Assembly: GCA_030529825.1 (NCBI GenBank)
Contig: JAUMWD010000004.1
Coordinates: 1 to 44,111 of the forward strand
Length of the DNA: 44,111 nt
Reading direction: 5' to 3'
Source of the DNA: Bacillota bacterium
GTDB lineage: Bacteria > Bacillota > Clostridia > Oscillospirales > Oscillospiraceae
The translations under genes were made by a program, and so were the position numbers. This document shows, one piece after another, positions 38,377-44,111 of this stretch (within the stretch, counting starts at the first letter, position 1; each line of letters opens with the position of its first letter). Under the pieces are notes generated by a model, which was not told where the DNA came from, ran no database searches, and saw only the letters and a program-made list of their open reading frames with translations.

Positions 38377-40818
38377 TCATGCGAGGTTTCTGAAAATGAA
38401 GGTCACAACGTGCCAGCGCGTGCAGGTCATGTCGGGTCGGAATTCATTTGCACCGTAGCCGTTGGTTATGCCCTGCTCCACAGCCCACATGATTGCGGGG
38501 GCGTAAACGCTGTTGGCGTTCACGTCGCTGAAGGTGACGTACTGGCTTATAATATCGGGCTTGCCGTTATATCTGTAAAGGAAGGTTACAAATTGTGCTC
38601 GGGTAACGGGAGTCTGCGGGGAGAAATGAGTTGCATCGGTCCCCTTGGTTATACCCGATTCAGCCGCCCAGAGAATTGCCTTGTAATAGGGCACCATGCT
38701 TCCCTCATTTTTTACGTCCTCAAACGGGCAGTCTTCGGTTTCAGGCTCGGGACAGCCTGCTGCACGCCACAGGAAGGTAACCACCTGAGCTCTGGTGCAG
38801 TCTTTTCCCGGATGGAACTCAGTGGGCGTAAAGCCACCTGTTATCTGGGGTGAGTGGTAATAAGCCCACAGAACGGAGTCGTAATAAACCGATCCCTCCT
38901 TCACGTCTTCAAATGTATTTTCACCCACACCGCACACACTGCAAACGCCATCGCTCATGTGATGTCCTTCTGCCAGAGTGAAATGATTTTTGTAGGAGTC
39001 GCCGCAAATACATACGTTGTTCCGGTAGCCATCGGTGACGCAGGTGCCGCTTATGTTAACGGCCGTGTAGCTGTGGATGTGGTAGTCTGCGCTATACGTC
39101 AGATAGGGGGCGTTTATAAGTCCGTCATTACTGCCGTAATATGCCATACCCTTTAACTCAATATTATTGTACTGTGCGGAGCTGCCTTCATATATCACGT
39201 AGGTTAGGCTTGTGCATTTGGTAAAGGCCTCCTCGCCCACGGTCTTCAGGGACAGGGGCAGATATACCTCCGTCATGCTGTTGCAGTATTCAAAGGCCCA
39301 GTTGCCTATGGACTCTACCTTGGTGGGTATCACTGCGTATTCAAGCTTACTGCAGCCACAGCATATTTCGGGATTGACGTATTTAAGCTCTGCGGGAAAT
39401 TCGATGTATTTAAGGCCGCTGTTCTTGAAGGCACCCGAGCCGATGCCCGTTACGCTGTTGGGAATATGTATGCTGCTGAGCTTTCCGCAGCACTGGAAGG
39501 CGTAGTTTCCGATGCTTTCCAGACCGTTGCCCAAATAGATGTTTTCAAGATTTTTGCAGTCGGAGAAGGCATCGGATTTAATACTTTTCACACTGTCCGG
39601 AACATATACGGTCTTTACGCCGCTGCATGAGAAAGCACCTATACCGATACTGGTTATGCCTTCTTCAATGAAAACGGTTTCAAGTGCGGAGCAGCCGTAG
39701 AACATATATGTACCTATCTCTCCTATGCCGGAGGATAAATACACGTTTTTGAGCTTTTCACAGCCGTAGAATGCACTGCTTGTGTCGATTTCGACACCAT
39801 CTGGTATATTCACGCTCTCAATACTGCTGTTTCTGAACGCCTGTGCGCCGATGGTTTTCATGCTTTCGGGGAATACTATGCCGCTGATGCCCGCTTCCCA
39901 GAACGCTTCATCGGCAATAGTCTCCACTCCATCGGGAACGGTATAAACTCCCGTAATTTCATCGGGACATTTTAGCAGAGTCTTCATGTCCTTGGTGAAG
40001 AGAACGCCATCAACGTCGCAGTAACAGGGATTATTTTCGTCGACTACGATTTTCCCGAGATATTTGCAGGAGAATGCGGCGGGAGAAATATTAATTAAAG
40101 ATGCAGGAATCTTCAATGTGCCTATCTGCTGGTTAAAATAAAATGCATCGCTTGCAATAAGCTCCGTGCCCTCTGGAATTGAGTATTCCTCCATGTGTTC
40201 CTCGCTCCGGGGTGCATACACCAGACATGTGTCTATAAACTGACCGTATTCATTTTGGGTTAAAGCACTTGTGTTATAAAAGGCTTCCCCATCTACACAC
40301 TCAACGCTTTTGGGAATACTTATGCTGCTCAGGCTTTTGCAGTCCGAAAACGCACCGGCGCCAATTCTCACAAGACCTTCATTCAGGGTCACGGACGTAA
40401 GCTTTTTGCATTCCCAGAAGGCATTGTTGCCGATGGTTTTTACACTGCCGGGGATGCTGATCTCGGTCATACCGCAATTTCTGAAGGCGTATGCGCCTAT
40501 CTCCGTTACGGTTTCGGGAATAGTCACCTTTGTCAGACTGTTGAAATTCTTGAAAGCGCGGTTGCCTATACTTTCAACGCCATTTTCGATTATGATTTCC
40601 GTAATTCTTGAACAGCTGCTGTACCACGGGGCTTTCGAGGAATACTCCGTACTTTCAAAATCCTTCATTTCGCCGGTACCGGAAATCGTCAGTACGCTGC
40701 CCTTTACCTCAAATCTCAGGTTGTCGCCGCAGCTTCCGCCGTAGTCGGCTAAAGCAAACGTGGGTACAAGAGTGCACAGCATACAAAGTGTGAGCGCCAA
40801 TGCAAGCAGTTTTTTCAT
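38377..40818 (-). CDS. Secreted BspA-type leucine-rich-repeat protein with SLH domains
   Basis: The 813-residue protein has a classic signal peptide (MKKLLALALTLCMLCTL, cleavage after FALA), then over 20 copies of the BspA/LRR_5 repeat of the form (I)p.sVk.IG..AF..c..L from about residue 50 to 550, a Cys/His-rich linker (CVTDGYRNNVCICGDSYKNH; CSVCG), and three C-terminal SLH repeats that bind pyruvylated wall polymers. The first two SLH repeats have TRAQ; the third has TRWH. AGGAGG precedes the ATG at 40818. Likely an S-layer-anchored adhesion or polymer-binding protein; partner unknown. Confidence 0.92.
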   Translation of the reverse strand: MKKLLALALTLCMLCTLVPTFALADYGGSCGDNLRFEVKGSVLTISGTGEMKDFESTEYSSKAPWYSSCSRITEIIIENGVESIGNRAFKNFNSLTKVTIPETVTEIGAYAFRNCGMTEISIPGSVKTIGNNAFWECKKLTSVTLNEGLVRIGAGAFSDCKSLSSISIPKSVECVDGEAFYNTSALTQNEYGQFIDTCLVYAPRSEEHMEEYSIPEGTELIASDAFYFNQQIGTLKIPASLINISPAAFSCKYLGKIVVDENNPCYCDVDGVLFTKDMKTLLKCPDEITGVYTVPDGVETIADEAFWEAGISGIVFPESMKTIGAQAFRNSSIESVNIPDGVEIDTSSAFYGCEKLKNVYLSSGIGEIGTYMFYGCSALETVFIEEGITSIGIGAFSCSGVKTVYVPDSVKSIKSDAFSDCKNLENIYLGNGLESIGNYAFQCCGKLSSIHIPNSVTGIGSGAFKNSGLKYIEFPAELKYVNPEICCGCSKLEYAVIPTKVESIGNWAFEYCNSMTEVYLPLSLKTVGEEAFTKCTSLTYVIYEGSSAQYNNIELKGMAYYGSNDGLINAPYLTYSADYHIHSYTAVNISGTCVTDGYRNNVCICGDSYKNHFTLAEGHHMSDGVCSVCGVGENTFEDVKEGSVYYDSVLWAYYHSPQITGGFTPTEFHPGKDCTRAQVVTFLWRAAGCPEPETEDCPFEDVKNEGSMVPYYKAILWAAESGITKGTDATHFSPQTPVTRAQFVTFLYRYNGKPDIISQYVTFSDVNANSVYAPAIMWAVEQGITNGYGANEFRPDMTCTRWHVVTFIFRNLA

Positions 40819-40853
40819 GTTTTTCCTCCTTAGTAACAATATCCTTTGTTAAT

Positions 40854-40882
40854 ATTTAACACTCTAACGGGCTGATGTGCAA
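40854..40882 (-). promoter_or_regulatory. Promoter of the LRR/SLH gene
   Basis: On the minus strand TTGCAC (40877-40882), a 17-bp spacer and TTAAAT (40854-40859). A 6-3-6 inverted repeat TGTTAA-TAT-TTAACA overlaps the -10 box at 40848-40862. Confidence 0.5.
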
Positions 40883-40906
40883 CAAAGATTTTCGAATTTT
40901 TCATTA

Positions 40907-40978
40907 TGACATTTAGTGAATGTCATTTCATTTAAAAGTTTAGCATAAAATATTGCTGCTGACAAGCACTAAATGTCA
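40907..40978. promoter_or_regulatory. Two TGACA-N9-TGTCA operator sites of the XRE gene
   Basis: Site 1 (40907-40925) and site 2 (40960-40978) are both TGACA-N9-TGTCA, 53 bp apart, about five helical turns. Between them lies a likely -10 TAAAAT (40946-40951). Site 1 overlaps the -35 position; site 2 covers the ATG at 40973. In addition TGACATTTAGTG of site 1 recurs inverted in site 2. Confidence 0.65.
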
Positions 40979-41248
40979 AATCAAGGAATGATTACTTTGT
41001 TCACTAACAAGAGTGCAGACGGAAAAAACAACATCTGCGGCAGAAATATTGCCGCCTTGCGAAAGGAAATGGGAAAATCCCAGCGGGAGCTTTCCGATGA
41101 ATTGCAGCGGGCAGGCTTGGACATTGATAAAAACGCCGTTCAGCGTATTGAATCGGGTCAGCGCTTTGTAACGGATATCGAGCTTGTGTTTTTAAGCACG
41201 GTGCTGAAAACAGACATAAATGAACTGCTGAAGCAGCGGAGTGAGTAA
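40973..41248 (+). CDS. XRE-family regulator
   Basis: The 91-residue protein has a helix-turn-helix domain from about residue 22: NICGRNIAALRKEMGKSQRE, LSDELQRAGLDIDKNAVQRIESGQR, then a short C-terminal helix TVLKTDINELLKQR. The start is uncertain: the ATG at 40973 has no ribosome site and may be close to the 5' end of the message; ATG at 40988 and a TTG at 40997 (with AAGGA upstream) are alternatives. Two matching palindromes over its promoter suggest autorepression and possible control of the divergent surface-protein gene. Confidence 0.82.
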   Translation: MSNQGMITLFTNKSADGKNNICGRNIAALRKEMGKSQRELSDELQRAGLDIDKNAVQRIESGQRFVTDIELVFLSTVLKTDINELLKQRSE

Positions 41249-41265
41249 GCGCTCCGCTGCTTTTT
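41232..41265 (+). terminator. Terminator of the XRE gene
   Basis: AGCAGCGGAG pairs with CTCCGCTGCT across a short loop that holds the stop codon; five T follow. Confidence 0.88.
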
Positions 41266-41288
41266 CCATGTTTAATATTTAACCTTTA

Positions 41289-41317
41289 TTGTAAAAACTA
41301 ATGACACATGATATATT
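41289..41317 (+). promoter_or_regulatory. Promoter of glyS
   Basis: TTGTAA (41289-41294), a 17-bp spacer and TATATT (41312-41317). The leader of about 65 nt contains one hairpin, CCACTAC-ACGCCA-GTAGTGG (41356-41375), directly before the ribosome site. Confidence 0.55.
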
Positions 41318-41389
41318 AATATAGTTGTTGAAAAACAGCGAAAAATAATATATCTCCACTACACGCCAGTAGTGGGAAAGGAAGTAAAA

Positions 41390-42814
41390 ATGAACAAAGC
41401 AGACAAAACAATGGACAAAATCGTTGCACTGTGCAAAAACCGCGGCTTCGTATACGCAGGCAGTGAAATCTACGGCGGACTTGCAAACTCCTGGGACTAC
41501 GGTCCTCTGGGTGTTGAGTTCAAGAACAATGTCAAGAAGGCATGGCTGAAGAAGTTCGTGCAGGAAAGCCCCTACAATGTAGGTCTTGACGCCGCTATCA
41601 TCATGAATCCCCAGACCTGGGTTACCACCGGTCACGTTTCCAGCTTCTCCGACCCCCTGCTGGACTGCAAGGCCTGCAAGGCACGCCATCGCGCAGACAA
41701 GCTTATCGGCGAGGTTCATGCTGAAGTCAATGTCGACGCCATGAGCTTCGATGAAATGGACGAGTTCATCGCCTCCCACGATGATATCCTCTGCCCCGTT
41801 TGCGGCAAGCATGACTTCACCCCCATCCGCAAGTTCAATCTTATGTTCAAAACTGCCATCGGTGTCACCGAGGACTCCAGCTCCACCTGCTACCTCCGTC
41901 CCGAAACCGCACAGGGCATTTTTGTAAACTTTGCAAATATCGCACGCACCACCCGCAAGAAGCTTCCCTTCGGCGTCTGCCAGGTGGGTAAGGCCTTCCG
42001 TAACGAAATCACCCCGGGCAACTTCACCTTCCGCACCCGTGAGTTTGAGCAGATGGAATGCGAATTCTTCTGCAAGCCCGGCACTGACCTTGAGTGGTTT
42101 GCCTATTGGAAAGACTACTGCCGCAACTGGCTGCTTTCTCTGGGCATCAAGGAGGAAAACCTCCGTCTGCGCGACCATGAGCCCGCAGAGCTTGCCTTCT
42201 ACTCCCGTGCGACCACCGATATCGAATACGCCTTCCCGTTCACCGACTGGGGTGAGCTTTGGGGCATTGCCGACCGTACAGACTATGACCTGGGCCGTCA
42301 TCAGGAGGCCTCCGGCAAGGACCTGACCTACTTCGATCAGGAAACCAACGAGCATTACATTCCTTATGTTATCGAGCCTTCTCTCGGCTGCGACCGTGTT
42401 GCTCTTGCCTTCCTCTGCGAGGCATATGACGAGGAGGTCGTCGGGCAGGACAAGAAGGGCAACGATGATGTCCGCACCGTTCTGCACCTGCATCCTGCTC
42501 TTGCTCCCTTCAAGTGTGCAATTCTTCCCCTTTCCAAGAAGGAAATTCTCACCGGTCCCGCCATGGAGCTTTATCAGGAGCTTTCCAAGTACTTCATGGT
42601 TGACTATGACGAAACCGGCTCCATCGGCAAGCGCTACCGCCGCGAGGACGAAATCGGCACTCCCTTCTGCATCACCTTCGACTTCAACACCGTGGGCACC
42701 GAAACCGACGTTGCCGACCACTGCGTAACCATCCGTGAGCGTGACTCCATGGAGCAGGTACGCATCCCCATTTCCGAGGTAAAGGCATACATCGAAGAGC
42801 GCATTCAGTTCTGA
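41390..42814 (+). CDS. glyS: Glycyl-tRNA synthetase (single-chain, dimeric type)
   Basis: This class II synthetase attaches glycine to tRNA-Gly. The 474-residue protein is the alpha2 type: [20 protein letters not shown], a zinc-binding insertion with CKACKARH and CPVCGKHDF, motif 2 around [29 protein letters not shown], and motif 3 [14 protein letters not shown], followed by an anticodon-binding domain starting near [20 protein letters not shown]. The ATG at 41390 is preceded by AAAGGAAG; a GTG six codons earlier lies in the leader hairpin. A full T-box leader does not fit in the gap. Confidence 0.96.
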   Translation: MNKADKTMDKIVALCKNRGFVYAGSEIYGGLANSWDYGPLGVEFKNNVKKAWLKKFVQESPYNVGLDAAIIMNPQTWVTTGHVSSFSDPLLDCKACKARHRADKLIGEVHAEVNVDAMSFDEMDEFIASHDDILCPVCGKHDFTPIRKFNLMFKTAIGVTEDSSSTCYLRPETAQGIFVNFANIARTTRKKLPFGVCQVGKAFRNEITPGNFTFRTREFEQMECEFFCKPGTDLEWFAYWKDYCRNWLLSLGIKEENLRLRDHEPAELAFYSRATTDIEYAFPFTDWGELWGIADRTDYDLGRHQEASGKDLTYFDQETNEHYIPYVIEPSLGCDRVALAFLCEAYDEEVVGQDKKGNDDVRTVLHLHPALAPFKCAILPLSKKEILTGPAMELYQELSKYFMVDYDETGSIGKRYRREDEIGTPFCITFDFNTVGTETDVADHCVTIRERDSMEQVRIPISEVKAYIEERIQF

Positions 42815-42817
42815 TTT

Positions 42818-43153
42818 ATGGCCGGTCAGGAATTTGTAAAAATGCTGAAGCCTGCGGGCTGCGTCATATTCATTCTGGTCATGATTGCATTTTTCGTAAT
42901 CTGCTTCAAGCCCGCAACTCATGCGGTTGAGGGCTATGAGGCGCCTAATGATTCCGAATATTACGCCCTGCACATTGGCGAGCTCAAGACCGAGCTTGAG
43001 GACAATCTTTTCCCCTTGCTTGAGGGCATAGTCGACTGCGAGGAAGCCGACGGTCAGCTCAGGGTTTTCATTAAGGACGCCTCCTTTGCAGATACCGCAG
43101 GCAGCATTGCTTATTACTACGACAAAGAATTATTTATTTTTGAGAAGGTGTAA
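42818..43153 (+). CDS. Small single-pass membrane protein, unknown
   Basis: The 111-residue protein has one N-terminal membrane helix (about residues 13-30, GCVIFILVMIAFFVICF) and a soluble, acidic domain of about 75 residues (LKTELEDNLFPLLEGIVDC, GSIAYYYDKELFIFEKV) with no motif I recognise. It starts three bases after glyS without a clear ribosome site, so translation may depend on coupling. nadE begins six bases after its stop. Confidence 0.65.
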   Translation: MAGQEFVKMLKPAGCVIFILVMIAFFVICFKPATHAVEGYEAPNDSEYYALHIGELKTELEDNLFPLLEGIVDCEEADGQLRVFIKDASFADTAGSIAYYYDKELFIFEKV

Positions 43154-43159
43154 CTAAAA

Positions 43160-44111
43160 ATGAAAGACGGATTTATCAAGGTAGCCGCTGCTTCCCCCAT
43201 GATAAAGGTCGCAGACACCGACTACAACGCAGACAAGGTCATCGAATGCATTAAAGCCGCTAACGACAAGGGCGTTAAGCTCATTGTTTTTCCCGAGCTG
43301 ACCCTCACGGGCTGCTCCTGCTATGACCTTTTCCAGCACAGAACCATTCTCAAGGGTGCGGAAAAGGCACTGGACAAGGTTGTTGCCGCCACCGAGGGCA
43401 TGGACATCATGGCCATCGTGGGTCTGCCCTATGCAGTTGACGGCATGGCACTTTACAGCGTTGCCGCAGTAATTTACGGCGGTGAGCTTTTGGGCCTTGT
43501 GCCCCGCACCGAGGTCAGCGGAACAAAATTCCAAAGCTGCGGAAACGAAAGCGGCTTTGCTACTGCCAAAGCTGTAATACTCACCTCCCGTCTGGTATTC
43601 GTACACAGCGGCATCCCCGAGCTGAAGGTTGCTGTTGAGCTTGGCAATGATGCAAAAGCCATCTGTGCTCCCGCAAGCAAGGCTGCGCTGAACGGTGCAA
43701 CCGTTATTGCTTCTCTGGCATCCTTCCCCGCCACGGTTTACAGCACCGATGATGCCACCGCAGACATTAAGTTCCGTTCCAAAAATCTCATGGCAGGCTT
43801 TGTCATGGCAGCACCCGGCAAGGGCGAAAGCTCCACGGACAACGTTTTCAGCGGTCTGTGCATGATTGCCGAAAACGGCGCAGTTCTCGCCTCCGATGAA
43901 AAAGAAGACTGCATGGTCATCTCCGAAATCGATGTTGAGTATCTGTCAAACCTCCGCCGCAAAAGCGGTCAGTTTACGGGGATTCACAATCCCACCGATT
44001 CTCTCACCGTCTATTGGGGCGGTGAGCTCACCGATACCGTTCTCACCCGCAGCTACCGCAAGCTGCCCCATCTTCCCGAGCTTGAGAAGGACATGGGCAA
44101 ATACTGCCGCC
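43160..44111 (+). CDS. nadE: NAD+ synthetase, glutamine-dependent type, N-terminal part; glutaminase site degenerate
   Basis: The open frame runs off the right edge after 317 codons. It covers the nitrilase-like glutaminase domain of NadE: MKDGFIKVAAASPMIKVADT, FPELTLTG with Glu46, GLPYAVDGMALYSVAAVIYGG, and AAPGKGESSTDNVFSG, which is very characteristic of clostridial NadE. However, the catalytic Lys of the VPK...LPNY motif is Arg116 with the following motif lost, and the catalytic Cys of VEICEDLW is Gly162 (VELGND). The frame is intact, so ammonia from glutamine is probably not produced here. The synthetase domain lies beyond the edge. Confidence 0.88.
   Translation, partial: MKDGFIKVAAASPMIKVADTDYNADKVIECIKAANDKGVKLIVFPELTLTGCSCYDLFQHRTILKGAEKALDKVVAATEGMDIMAIVGLPYAVDGMALYSVAAVIYGGELLGLVPRTEVSGTKFQSCGNESGFATAKAVILTSRLVFVHSGIPELKVAVELGNDAKAICAPASKAALNGATVIASLASFPATVYSTDDATADIKFRSKNLMAGFVMAAPGKGESSTDNVFSGLCMIAENGAVLASDEKEDCMVISEIDVEYLSNLRRKSGQFTGIHNPTDSLTVYWGGELTDTVLTRSYRKLPHLPELEKDMGKYCR

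Noticed and set aside
41249-41389. T-box riboswitch before glyS
   Set aside because: The gap after the XRE terminator is too short and no T-box 14-nt core or antiterminator was found.
1-44111. CRISPR array, prophage or insertion sequence
   Set aside because: No spaced short direct repeats, cas genes, phage structural genes, transposase or integrase motifs were seen; gene content is housekeeping.

Overview
The window looks like a chromosomal segment of an anaerobic, probably spore-forming gut Clostridia (Oscillospiraceae/Ruminococcaceae-like). The reasons are: a complete Rnf complex in the order C-D-G-E-A-B, a SleB-type cortex hydrolase, Firmicutes-type RelA, Dtd, RecJ and YmdB, a BMP-family nucleoside ABC transporter, 2-hydroxyacyl-CoA dehydratase subunits, strong AGGAGG ribosome sites with frequent TTG/GTG starts, and tRNA genes that encode CCA. 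Nearly everything is housekeeping or metabolic. I see no CRISPR array, prophage, insertion sequence or plasmid function.

Layout. 1-218: two near-consensus tandem minus-strand promoters and a leader resembling a pre-rRNA leader, so an rRNA operon probably begins just beyond the left edge. 363-1597 (-): a zinc-ribbon membrane protein and SleB. 1702-6715 (-): the rnfCDGEAB operon. 6995-8680 (+): a family 2 glycoside hydrolase. 8812-9637 (+): a small XRE regulator with two small membrane proteins and palindromic operators. 9761-10249 (+): an isochorismatase-like hydrolase. 10390-18361 is a nucleoside island: udk-tdk-aquaporin on minus, then deoD and a BMP lipoprotein/ABC transporter (binding protein, ATPase, two permeases) on plus. 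Imported nucleosides can be split by DeoD or phosphorylated by Udk and Tdk. 18448-24275 (-): recJ-relA-dtd-MBL hydrolase-COG2426, a stress and DNA-repair block.

24409-27364 (+): tRNA-Leu(TAA), a transglutaminase-domain protein, a YitT-type membrane protein and a dCMP deaminase. 27404-28956 (-): ymdB translationally coupled to a coiled-coil membrane protein. 29056-29223 (+): a 55-residue protein. 29301-29754: tRNA-Arg(ACG) followed by tandem ~180-bp units that each start with a copy of the last 19 nt of the tRNA and carry a terminator and further hairpins; this is the most unusual structure in the window. 29826-30605 (-): a DUF4213/DUF364 protein. 30768-32015 (+): a glycerol-1-phosphate dehydrogenase-like enzyme. 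32105-35004 (-): two 2-hydroxyacyl-CoA dehydratase-family subunits plus a 51-residue protein, with no activator gene. 35154-35588 (-): dut. 35711-36992 (+): PAP2 phosphatase and FHA protein. 37020-38236 (-): mntP and a TVP38-type membrane protein. 38377-40818 (-): a secreted leucine-rich-repeat/SLH surface protein, divergent from an XRE regulator whose promoter carries two TGACA-N9-TGTCA sites. 41390-44111 (+): glycyl-tRNA synthetase, a small membrane protein and the start of an NAD+ synthetase whose glutaminase domain lacks its catalytic cysteine.

Simple regulatory logic is readable in places: many genes have TTGACA-17-TATAAT-like promoters, convergent genes share bidirectional terminators, and three regulator or transporter promoters carry short perfect palindromes. 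All functional statements come from reading motifs by eye; no database search was run.
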